A stretch of 54,509 bases of DNA, taken from a virus. Below the pieces are notes generated by a model. The model made no database searches. It was not told the origin of the DNA and saw only the letters and a list, made by a program, of their open reading frames with translations. The DNA lies in the IMG/VR virus record IMGVR_UViG_3300025617_000962, positions 1 to 54,509 of that record; one strand, 5' to 3'. The position numbers were made by a program, and so were the translations under genes. Positions 48,341-54,509 of the stretch are shown piece by piece; the stretch's first letter is position 1, and every line of letters starts with the position of its first letter.

Positions 48341-49228
48341 ATGTCCAAAATAAGAGTTGCAGGAGCACAACTTCCATGCTCTGATAATCTTGATAAAAAT
48401 ATTGCAGACATTAAAGATGCAATTGTATGGGCTAGTAAAAATAAAGTAGATTACTTATTAACACCCGAAGGCAGTCTGTCTGGATATTTTCCAGACTTTG
48501 ACACTCGTTCTGGCAGATCAATACAAGATGTGTATGCTGCTGAAAATGATGTAGTGCAGCATGCTACCAAACATCAAGTAGGGCTGTGTCTTGGAACGAT
48601 GTGGGGAGAAGAAGACAATAAATTTGTAGAAGGATATCGAAGAGAGAATCAAATCAGATTCTATTCAAAAGCTGGTGAATTTTTAGGAAGCACAAACAAA
48701 ACTCTTACAATTCCAGAATACGACCAAACTGTAATTTCTGAAGACATTAAACTAATAGATATCGAAACTAATGGAAATATTTTTTCAGCATCAGGTTTAA
48801 TTTGCAATGATTTTTGGGGAGGGCCTTTAAGTAATAAAAAGTCACTACCAATTTATGTTAAAGAAGATCTGAATGCACAGATTATATTTCATGCCACTAA
48901 TGGATTCAAAGGAGAACTTCCTAACTATGATGAAATTACTAATGCTTGGCACGAAGGTAATTTAAGGATGATGAGTTACATACTTAAAATACCTATTATT
49001 ACTGTCGATAGCTGTTATAAAATGAACGGTGAAGCATATACCGGCAGTACTAGCAGTCAAAGCGGAATTTTATTGTATGGAATGTGGAAAGTTAAAGCAC
49101 CTAGGCAAGGCATACAATATTTTTATTACGATTTTGATTATCAAGAATTGATAAATTCTAATCTAAATAAAAATCCAGATCAAGAACAATTAGATTTAAA
49201 TCCCTTTATTGGAGGAACAACAGCATGA
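48341..49228 (+). CDS. Nitrilase-superfamily amidohydrolase B
   Basis: 295 residues. Triad: E in LTPEGSLSGY (about 44), K in STNKTLTIPE (about 123) and C in GLICNDFWGG (about 159). It shares with the gene at 38664 the landmarks GAQ-P, LLTPEGSLSGY, FHA-NGF-G, ITVDSCYKMNGE and YFYYDF, so the two are paralogues, but it has an extra C-terminal 30 residues. It is AT-rich, like its paralogue. Substrate unknown. Confidence 0.8.
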   Translation: MSKIRVAGAQLPCSDNLDKNIADIKDAIVWASKNKVDYLLTPEGSLSGYFPDFDTRSGRSIQDVYAAENDVVQHATKHQVGLCLGTMWGEEDNKFVEGYRRENQIRFYSKAGEFLGSTNKTLTIPEYDQTVISEDIKLIDIETNGNIFSASGLICNDFWGGPLSNKKSLPIYVKEDLNAQIIFHATNGFKGELPNYDEITNAWHEGNLRMMSYILKIPIITVDSCYKMNGEAYTGSTSSQSGILLYGMWKVKAPRQGIQYFYYDFDYQELINSNLNKNPDQEQLDLNPFIGGTTA

Positions 49229-49947
49229 CTACTTCAGAAGAAAAACAAGAACTAATTGAAACGCTCAAAGGACCACGCTACTATCGTATTCTACTAAATG
49301 GGTACGGTGGTGAAAGTGCTTACATGAGTATTAGCAAAGAAGCACATGACTTTTGGAACGCACATTGCGAAGAACACGGAGACAATGATCTTGTAGAGTA
49401 TATGATTGCAGACCATGTTGAGGATTGTGACTTTGACGAGCTTGACAGTGTACCAGTAGAAGCACAGTTTCTAAACGATCCAGACGACGACGACTATAAG
49501 CGTCCTTGGTACGAATCACACACAGAGTTTGAACACTCGATGGGAGTTGAACTAGGAAGTGCATATCTTGTAGTAGATGAAGTTAGCAGCGATGACTACA
49601 ATGCGGAAGTTGTAGCCGAAGTAATTGACAGAGAAGACCTACAAGAGTATCTAAACGGTATCGAAGAAGAAACTGACTATGCTGTTGAACTTATTGAAAT
49701 GGGCTGTTGCGAAGAACCAGAAGTAGAATACATTGCACAGTTGTACTCGAGCGAGAAAGGTACATTCTTTGACGGACGCATCGAAACTATCGGTGAGTTT
49801 GACCCTAAGAAACTAAAGATCTATACTACAGAATATCTAAACGGTGAAGACACTGTTACAGAAGTACACTACGACGGTGTTGAAGTTGAAAACGACGGTG
49901 GCGATACTAACGGAAAAGGTTATTCTGCGTCAGTTTGGGCGAATTAA
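49225..49947 (+). CDS. Very acidic phage protein
   Basis: 240 residues with about one quarter Asp/Glu. After YRILLNGYGGESAYMSIS there are alternating short strands and acidic helices (DHVEDCDFDELD, CCEEPEVEY) and a late EVHYDGVEVENDGG. It overlaps the nitrilase by ATGA. The extreme acidity suggests DNA mimicry or binding to a basic partner; this is a speculation. The 3' end overlaps a convergent minus-strand gene. Confidence 0.62.
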   Translation: MTTSEEKQELIETLKGPRYYRILLNGYGGESAYMSISKEAHDFWNAHCEEHGDNDLVEYMIADHVEDCDFDELDSVPVEAQFLNDPDDDDYKRPWYESHTEFEHSMGVELGSAYLVVDEVSSDDYNAEVVAEVIDREDLQEYLNGIEEETDYAVELIEMGCCEEPEVEYIAQLYSSEKGTFFDGRIETIGEFDPKKLKIYTTEYLNGEDTVTEVHYDGVEVENDGGDTNGKGYSASVWAN

Positions 49948-50332
49948 CAGTTATCTCTATGAACTCACTTAGAAATACAAAGTGTTTGGCTAGTACAGGG
50001 AACAGTTCTTCGTTCATTCCACTAGCCATGTCATATGATGTAGAGCCAATATCTTGATAGTACCTGCGATTAATACCGTGACGTGCTTTGAGCTTAGGAA
50101 ATGCTCCGCTTACGAACAAGCAAGTATCGCCCAGTTGTTTGGCTTGTCTAGCATCTTTGATAGAGAGGAACATTTCAGCAAATGTTGAGTCAGGCGGAAT
50201 ATCATTACGATCTACGAACTCACTCAGTAGCATCACAATATAAGCCTCTATATGATGCGGTAGTTCCATGCCTGACTTGGCTTGTGAATCTTTTACAACA
50301 TCATAGAAGGCGGTGGTATAAGCATCCTTCAT
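49907..50332 (-). CDS. Minus-strand uncharacterised helical protein
   Basis: 141 residues from the ATG at 50332, 5 nt after a CTAAATA late core, implying a leaderless late mRNA. The product is helical (TTAFYDVVKDSQAKSGMELPHHIEAYIVMLLSEF) with a conserved-looking RHGINRRYYQDIGSTSYDMASG. It converges on the acidic-protein gene with a 41-nt overlap. No family is recognised; the promoter match is the main reason to accept the gene. Confidence 0.6.
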   Translation of the reverse strand: MKDAYTTAFYDVVKDSQAKSGMELPHHIEAYIVMLLSEFVDRNDIPPDSTFAEMFLSIKDARQAKQLGDTCLFVSGAFPKLKARHGINRRYYQDIGSTSYDMASGMNEELFPVLAKHFVFLSEFIEITVNSPKLTQNNLFR

Positions 50333-50337
50333 ATAAG

Positions 50338-50344
50338 TATTTAG
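50338..50344 (-). promoter_or_regulatory. Late promoter 5 nt from a start codon (minus strand)
   Basis: CTAAATA on the minus strand ends 5 nt before the ATG at 50332; the A of the ATG falls at the expected +1. Confidence 0.5.
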
Positions 50345-50356
50345 CAAGGAAATAAT

Positions 50357-50629
50357 ATGAATACTATGAATACTATGGATAAAATGAAAATGACACCGTT
50401 AGAAATTTCAGAGTATAAGATGCGGTGGAAGCCAGGATTTCAGGTTGACGTACACAGTGATTTGGATGTACAATGTAAAGCATGGTGTAGAGGAAATCTA
50501 AACCGTTGGGAGTGGAGCATGGACACGTATACAGATGTGTACAGTCACAGTTTCTACTTTGAAGAAGAACAGACGGCAGCAGAGTTTACTCGCAAGTTTG
50601 AAGATTGGGTAGACAAAGGTAAAGGCTAA
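50357..50629 (+). CDS. 90-residue uncharacterised protein
   Basis: The start follows AAGGAA by 6 nt and carries three MNTM-like residues before KMTPLEISEYKMRW; later in-frame Met codons are possible starts. Trp-rich (WKPGFQVDVHSD, RWEWSMDTY, FEDWVDKGK), compact alpha/beta. TAATG overlap with the next gene shows an operon of small phage proteins. Function unknown. Confidence 0.58.
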   Translation: MNTMNTMDKMKMTPLEISEYKMRWKPGFQVDVHSDLDVQCKAWCRGNLNRWEWSMDTYTDVYSHSFYFEEEQTAAEFTRKFEDWVDKGKG

Positions 50630-51123
50630 TGGTAGATATTAACGATATGGCAGACGAACACAAAAAACGTGAAAAGGCATTGGACGCTCTTGCAGAGATT
50701 GGGCAAGAGATGGAAAAGTCTCGCAAAGCATACGAAGCTGAAAATGATGCTTGGTGGAATGGACTCTCTGAGAAAGAACGTGAAGATGCGTTCTACGCTG
50801 TGTGCAAGCGTATCTGGAAAGCGGACGGCATCGACAACGGCTCATATCGTTATGGCTTGTACGATGTGTTTGGCTTTGACCCGGGCATGTATAAAGCAGG
50901 CATGGACTGTGGTTATATGGCTATTCACAATGCTATCTTCGACGGCGAAGAACTACAGCGCATGAAAGGTGTGACTCGTTTCGAAGTTATTGACGACTCT
51001 GGCCGAGCATATGTAAAGTACTTGCACAGAGATCAAGGCGAAAAGATCAAGTACGATCTACAAGATGATGATAGAACACTAAAAGTGTTTATTGACAAAC
51101 AACGTTGGAAAGAAGACTTATGA
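50629..51123 (+). CDS. Uncharacterised acidic/aromatic protein
   Basis: 164 residues. A helical, charged N-terminal half (HKKREKALDALAEIGQEM), then YGLYDVFGFDPGMYKAGMD and a C-terminal strand region (TRFEVIDDSGRAYVKYLH). It overlaps both neighbours (TAATG, ATGA). No motif of known enzymes. Confidence 0.58.
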   Translation: MVDINDMADEHKKREKALDALAEIGQEMEKSRKAYEAENDAWWNGLSEKEREDAFYAVCKRIWKADGIDNGSYRYGLYDVFGFDPGMYKAGMDCGYMAIHNAIFDGEELQRMKGVTRFEVIDDSGRAYVKYLHRDQGEKIKYDLQDDDRTLKVFIDKQRWKEDL

Positions 51124-51518
51124 AAGTTGGATTAAGCCTTAGTCGCTGTATGCGAGATATTGTAGAAGCACGAGTAGACTATGATGATGTACTAGTAATT
51201 ATTGCTCGCACAGACTTTGATCCGCACAATGATGCACACTGGAATGCAATCTGGGACGGATACCGCTACGGTGGAATGAGCAACCCTGAATGGGCAGGAG
51301 CAGAACCTAATGCAACAGACGAAGAAGCAAGCGAAATTTATCGCAACGTAGCTATTCGATTGTACGACGGTGGTAAGTTTCATCAGCCACGACAGTTCGG
51401 TGCTCATCCTGCTCGCTTGCCTTACTACTGGCTAGAGTGTGTTGTGCCTGAAGAAGAACATAATCCTGCACAACAGAAAGCATGGGATAACTACAAGTTA
51501 ATTACGGACCTAGCATAA
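51120..51518 (+). CDS. Small conserved-type phage protein
   Basis: 132 residues from the ATG at 51120. The motif run SRCMRDIVEARVDYDDVLVIIARTDFDP with HWNAIWDGYRYGG and LPYYWLECVVP is distinctive and recalls uncharacterised T4-like marine phage proteins. Mixed alpha/beta with many aromatic residues. ATGA overlap upstream and a single-base overlap downstream. Confidence 0.6.
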   Translation: MKVGLSLSRCMRDIVEARVDYDDVLVIIARTDFDPHNDAHWNAIWDGYRYGGMSNPEWAGAEPNATDEEASEIYRNVAIRLYDGGKFHQPRQFGAHPARLPYYWLECVVPEEEHNPAQQKAWDNYKLITDLA

Positions 51519-51730
51519 TGACATTACCAATTGAACGTACAAACGCAGTATTAAATGTAGAACGATTCCTAATGGACTTACGGGATCCTAAGAAGTATCC
51601 ACGAGTACCAAGCGAAGTGAGAAAGCAGGCAAGTAGCCTACTCAAGCACTATCCTCGCAAGTTTGATATGGTGGATCCTGCGGAAAGTTTTGAACCTATT
51701 ACAGAATGGTCATATGAAAAGGAAGAATAA
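51518..51730 (+). CDS. BPSL0761-like small protein
   Basis: 70 residues. IERTNAVLNVERFLMDLRDP, followed by VPSEVRKQASSLLKHYP, matches the BPSL0761-type small proteins found in proteobacteria and phages (two helices, then RxxxLLRHYP). Role unknown. It ends one base into the SHMT start. Confidence 0.6.
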   Translation: MTLPIERTNAVLNVERFLMDLRDPKKYPRVPSEVRKQASSLLKHYPRKFDMVDPAESFEPITEWSYEKEE

Positions 51731-52869
51731 TGGATCAAAGAATTAATAACATTCTTGCAAAAGAAACAGATAGACAACATCAAACAGTAGAACTTATTGC
51801 TAGTGAAAACTTTGCAAGCGAAGCAGTTATGCAATTGGCTGGTTCAGTGTTTACTAACAAGTATGCAGAAGGATATCCTGGCAAGCGTTACTACAACGGT
51901 TGCGAACATATGGACGAAATTGAAACACTTGCAATTGACACACTGAAAGATCTGTACGGCTGTGAGTTTGCTAATGTGCAACCACACTGTGGTGCTAATG
52001 CCAACACAGCAATCTATCTTGCTTTCCTAAATCCAGGCGATAAAATACTAGGCATGGACCTAGCAAGTGGCGGACACCTGTCGCATGGAGCCCCTGTAAA
52101 TATTTCTGGCAAAGTGTATGAAGCACATCACTATGGTGTAGATGAAGCAGGTTGGCTGGACTATGATGCTATTGCTCGTCAAGCATTTGAAGTACAGCCT
52201 AAAATTATTGTTGCAGGTGCAAGTGCGTATCCACGTGAAATTGACTGGGCAAAGTTCCGTGCTATTGCTGACACTGTAGGAGCATATCTATTGGTTGACA
52301 TGGCACACTACTCAGGATTGATTGCAGGCGGAGCGTATCCAAGCCCAGTACCGTATGCAGACTTTGTTACCAGTACCACGCACAAAACACTACGTGGCCC
52401 GCGCGGCGGCATTATCTTATGGAACAATCCAGACTACACTCGTAAGATCAACAGTGCTATCTTTCCAGGTACACAAGGCGGCCCGTTGATGAATATTATT
52501 GCCGCTAAAGCACAGGCGTTTGTAGAAGCTAATACAAGCGAGTTTAAGCAGTACAGCGCAGACGTAGTACGCAACGCTAAGGCTATGTGTGACGTGCTTA
52601 GACAGCGCGGTATGACGGTGCAAACAGGTGGTACTAACTCGCATATTATTCTTGTTAACCTAAGTGACAGCAAGCACAGTGGACGCGAAGCAGCTGACTT
52701 ATTGGAAGCAAACGGCATCACTGTAAACAAGAATGGTATTCCTAATGATCCACGCAGTTTTGTAGAGACCAGTGGTATTCGTTTGGGAACAGCAGCAGAA
52801 ACTACTCGTGGACACGATGAAATGTGGTTCCGCAAACTAGCACATAAGATAGCAGATATTTTGGAGTAA
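51730..52869 (+). CDS. glyA: Serine hydroxymethyltransferase
   Basis: 379 residues. VELIASENFASEAVMQLAGS, NKYAEGYPGKRYYNGCEHMD, VQPHCGANANTAIY and STTHKTLRGPRGG (PLP Lys219) are SHMT signatures. The protein is about 35-40 residues shorter than the E. coli enzyme, the loss being at the N-terminus and C-terminal end; catalytic residues are intact. It converts serine and tetrahydrofolate to glycine and 5,10-methylene-THF, feeding thymidylate and purine synthesis. Confidence 0.96.
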   Translation: MDQRINNILAKETDRQHQTVELIASENFASEAVMQLAGSVFTNKYAEGYPGKRYYNGCEHMDEIETLAIDTLKDLYGCEFANVQPHCGANANTAIYLAFLNPGDKILGMDLASGGHLSHGAPVNISGKVYEAHHYGVDEAGWLDYDAIARQAFEVQPKIIVAGASAYPREIDWAKFRAIADTVGAYLLVDMAHYSGLIAGGAYPSPVPYADFVTSTTHKTLRGPRGGIILWNNPDYTRKINSAIFPGTQGGPLMNIIAAKAQAFVEANTSEFKQYSADVVRNAKAMCDVLRQRGMTVQTGGTNSHIILVNLSDSKHSGREAADLLEANGITVNKNGIPNDPRSFVETSGIRLGTAAETTRGHDEMWFRKLAHKIADILE

Positions 52870-52872
52870 ACA

Positions 52873-53061
52873 ATGTACGCTGTAATGGTTTGTCTTGACG
52901 GCAAGGATGATTGGATTTATATTACTAAACAAACAGATCATTGTTGGGACTTACAGCCTGAGCTGTTTGAAGATGCACATGAAGCAATGGAGTTTGCAAA
53001 GACATTCCAGCTGCCTGACAAACCTGAAATGGTAATGGTTGTAGATTATTATGACGAGTAA
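52873..53061 (+). CDS. 62-residue small protein
   Basis: Starts 3 nt after the SHMT stop. MYAVMVCLDGKDDWIYIT is an antiparallel strand pair, then FEDAHEAMEFAKTF helix and MVMVVDYYDE strand, a ferredoxin-like mini fold. Common small-protein type in marine T4-like phages; role unknown. Its end overlaps the next gene. Confidence 0.58.
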   Translation: MYAVMVCLDGKDDWIYITKQTDHCWDLQPELFEDAHEAMEFAKTFQLPDKPEMVMVVDYYDE

Positions 53062-53218
53062 GTATAAAGTTGCACAAGTTAAATTTAATGGTGGCCGCGG
53101 GGCCTTGCTCTGTGACGGATGTAGTGTTATAATAGCTTATGGATTTGAGCATGAAGACCGCAAGCACTACTGTCCAATGTGTATGAGCGGCAAGTGTACA
53201 ACGAGGAACAAGAAATGA
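53051..53218 (+). CDS. 55-residue zinc-ribbon protein
   Basis: ATG at 53051 inside the previous gene. CDGC near residue 21 and CPMC near residue 41, with another Cys in GKCTT, form a four-Cys zinc ribbon; the C-terminus is basic. It may bind nucleic acid. ATGA overlap with the next gene. Confidence 0.6.
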   Translation: MTSKYKVAQVKFNGGRGALLCDGCSVIIAYGFEHEDRKHYCPMCMSGKCTTRNKK

Positions 53219-53934
53219 AAGTAAAAATTGGACCGTACGAAAATTGGTTTGGCCCATATCAGCTCGCTGAAAAACTTTGCTTCTGGGCAAAGAAAGAAAA
53301 GGACGAATATGGCATTCCTCGTAAGCCAGACTGGGTACATAAGTTTGGTGAATGGCTTGCTCACGGTAGCGTAGAGCCCGATCCTGAAGTAGGTGACGTC
53401 CGCAGCTGGGATCGTGAGCGTCATCACACTCTGCTAAGTCGTTTCCTAAACTGGATTCACAGCAAACAAGAACGTACAATCAAAGTACACATTGATCGCT
53501 GGGACACATGGAGCATGGATAATACACTTGCACACATTATCCTGCCTATGCTTGTACAGCTGAAAGCTACCAAGCACGGTGCTCCTTATGTTGATTTGAA
53601 AGATGTTCCTAAAGAACTGCACGGTAAGAAACTTACCAAGAAGCAGAAAGATAACGGCGAAGTAGATGACAAACACTTTGAACGCTGGGACTGGGTGTTG
53701 GACGAAATGATCTTTGCGTTTGAAACTAAAGTAGATGACGGACGCTGGGAAGAACAGTTTGAAACTGGTGAAAGCGATATACAGTGGAAGAAACTGGAAG
53801 ATGGCATGAGTGAAATGGTTCGTGGACCTAATGATACCAAAGAGTATGATTGGGAAGGTAGAAAGAAATATCAAGAACGTATAAGTAACGGTTTCCGTTT
53901 GTTCGGAAAATATTTTGAAAATCTCTGGGATTAG
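53215..53934 (+). CDS. Conserved-type uncharacterised phage protein
   Basis: 239 residues from the ATG at 53215, chosen for the ATGA overlap. Trp-rich N-terminus (YENWFGPYQLAEKL, WVHKFGEWLAHG), followed by RTIKVHIDRWDTWSMDNTLAHIILPML and a charged helix FERWDWVLDEMIFAFE. This combination is recognisable in marine T4-like phage genomes as a hypothetical protein, from memory. Function unknown. Confidence 0.66.
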   Translation: MKVKIGPYENWFGPYQLAEKLCFWAKKEKDEYGIPRKPDWVHKFGEWLAHGSVEPDPEVGDVRSWDRERHHTLLSRFLNWIHSKQERTIKVHIDRWDTWSMDNTLAHIILPMLVQLKATKHGAPYVDLKDVPKELHGKKLTKKQKDNGEVDDKHFERWDWVLDEMIFAFETKVDDGRWEEQFETGESDIQWKKLEDGMSEMVRGPNDTKEYDWEGRKKYQERISNGFRLFGKYFENLWD

Positions 53935-53936
53935 AA

Positions 53937-54317
53937 ATGAGCGAAGAACAAGCAAGAGAAGAATATCAAGAAGAAAGTTCAGCAAGCAGAGCTACCAAGC
54001 TCGCAATGGAACTGTCTAAAGAACGCAAACGACTCAAACAAGAACTTGCCGAACTGCAAACAGAAGTAGAGGATCTAACGCCTACTACGCCTACTGGTAC
54101 AGTTGACTGGTATGTTAAGTGGGTTGCAATGATACTTGCTGTGTTCGGAGTATTCTCTATTAGCGCAGGCTTTACAGTCTACGGACAAGTTGCATATATT
54201 CTCAGCTCAATAGGCTGGGTGTATGTAGGCATGGCTTGGAGCGATCGTGCAATTATGATCGGCTCGAGCATCTCAGGCACAGCAGTTGCTATGAATTTAG
54301 TAACAACATTAGTATAA
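53937..54317 (+). CDS. Membrane protein with N-terminal coiled coil
   Basis: 126 residues. A charged coiled coil (about 15-50, SKERKRLKQELAELQTEVE) precedes three hydrophobic helices (about 60-80, 84-100 and 104-124). It could be a small inner-membrane scaffold or transporter-like protein; no family is recognised. It is the last gene of the operon that begins at 50357. Confidence 0.62.
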   Translation: MSEEQAREEYQEESSASRATKLAMELSKERKRLKQELAELQTEVEDLTPTTPTGTVDWYVKWVAMILAVFGVFSISAGFTVYGQVAYILSSIGWVYVGMAWSDRAIMIGSSISGTAVAMNLVTTLV

Positions 54318-54379
54318 AAACAGTATATTTCTTAGGCACACATTAGCATAACTACATAGCTAAGGCACACTCACAGGCA

Positions 54380-54509
54380 AAACAGAACTCCGTTTGATCG
54401 AGGTCGCTCGATTCGTCAAGAACCAGCCGAGGTAATGCTCGTCGCCGGTGGTGTGGCGTGTTCACCCCTTTGCGAAAGCAAACATCTCCTAAACACTATA
54501 ACACTAGGA
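54380..54509 (+). ncRNA. GC-rich structured RNA candidate at the window edge
   Basis: No ORF covers 54318-54509. From about 54380 the base composition is richer in G+C than in the flanks and several hairpins form: ATCGAG-GTCG-CTCGAT (54397-54412) inside a TTG/CAA stem; ACCA/TGGT with CC/GG (54422-54452); and GTGTT/AACAC (54458-54496) around TTTGC-GAAA-GCAAA, a GNRA tetraloop hairpin. Upstream, GGCACAC is repeated (54335 and 54364). No known class is identified; the RNA may continue beyond the window. Confidence 0.5.

Noticed and set aside
54380-54420. Resemblance of ACAGAACTCCG to the conserved ACAGAACCCGG of RNase P RNA
   Set aside because: The other universally conserved RNase P segments, such as GAGGAAAGUC, are absent nearby.
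54390-54420. tRNA-like T-arm (GCTCGATTC)
   Set aside because: No acceptor stem, anticodon arm or D-arm can be drawn around it.

Overview
The window is a piece of a large, tailed, T4-like (myovirus-type) marine phage genome. The reasons are: dense gene packing with ATGA/TAATG overlaps; many repeats of the T4-type late promoter core (A/G/C/T)ATAAATA in front of virion-type genes; capsid-targeting N-termini carrying (I/L)xE cleavage motifs; a right-handed beta-helix fibre, an S74 self-processing fibre, PAAR/M15 spike-tip and endolysin-like genes; and a class I ribonucleotide reductase with glutaredoxin. The host is probably an alphaproteobacterium. The phage carries a circularly permuted two-piece tmRNA, a tmRNA type best known from Alphaproteobacteria, a DUF1127-type small-protein cluster, a mitochondrial/alphaproteobacterial-type alternative oxidase, a pseudoazurin and a Gram-negative porin-like barrel. 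No photosystem genes, integrase, transposase or CRISPR array were seen. Terminase, major capsid and polymerase genes are not in this window.

Layout. 1-532: 3' end of a virion protein. 622-2772 (mostly minus): accessory block with a phasin-like protein, a membrane peptide, alternative oxidase and three small DUF1127-like proteins in one operon, and a 59-residue protein. 2945-3939: zinc-ribbon peptide and class 3 lipase. 4008-11417: head/core block with many N-terminal capsid-targeting sequences, including a nucleotidyltransferase-like and a ligase-like protein, twin basic proteins, and a core protein with a strong -1 programmed frameshift signal. 11476-14576: NfuA-type Fe-S protein, PD-(D/E)XK nuclease, beta-helix fibre. 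14606-18615: nrdA, nrdB, glutaredoxin, Sm-like protein. 18660-21409: M15 peptidase and PAAR-M15 spike-tip proteins. 21413-23562: SGNH hydrolase, nucleotidase and small proteins. 23582-23883: two-piece tmRNA. 23972-27340: membrane peptides, pseudoazurin, porin-like barrel, thermonuclease. 27407-31110: S74 fibre, a 2OG oxygenase-like protein and a SleB-type cell-wall hydrolase. 31153-35234: large coiled-coil membrane protein, ribosomal protein bS21, GMP reductase. 35288-38117: groES-groEL-hsp20-clpS. 38114-40157: heme oxygenase, nitrilase-family amidase and a ferredoxin-dependent bilin reductase that looks like PcyX. 40186-49947: another capsid-targeted protein, Asn/Thr-repeat and other exported proteins, a lipoprotein amidase, peroxiredoxin and a second nitrilase. 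49907-54317: small conserved phage proteins and serine hydroxymethyltransferase. 54380-54509: a GC-rich structured RNA candidate running to the window edge.

How the genes may work together. Nucleotide supply: NrdAB, glutaredoxin, GuaC, SHMT and a HAD nucleotidase. Redox and energy: AOX, pseudoazurin, NfuA, peroxiredoxin, and heme oxygenase with a bilin reductase. Proteostasis and translation: GroESL, Hsp20, ClpS, tmRNA and bS21. Two promoter classes are visible: sigma70-like (TTGACA-17-TATAAT-type) in front of metabolic genes, and T4-late-type in front of virion and lysis genes. Several sigma70-like promoters carry an arm complementary to the downstream ribosome-binding site or start codon, and some late promoters sit 4-5 nt from a start codon and predict leaderless mRNAs. 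The strongest candidates for new biology are the heme oxygenase-bilin reductase cassette in an apparently non-cyanobacterial phage, the phage-borne permuted tmRNA, the recoded core gene and the promoter/anti-RBS architecture.
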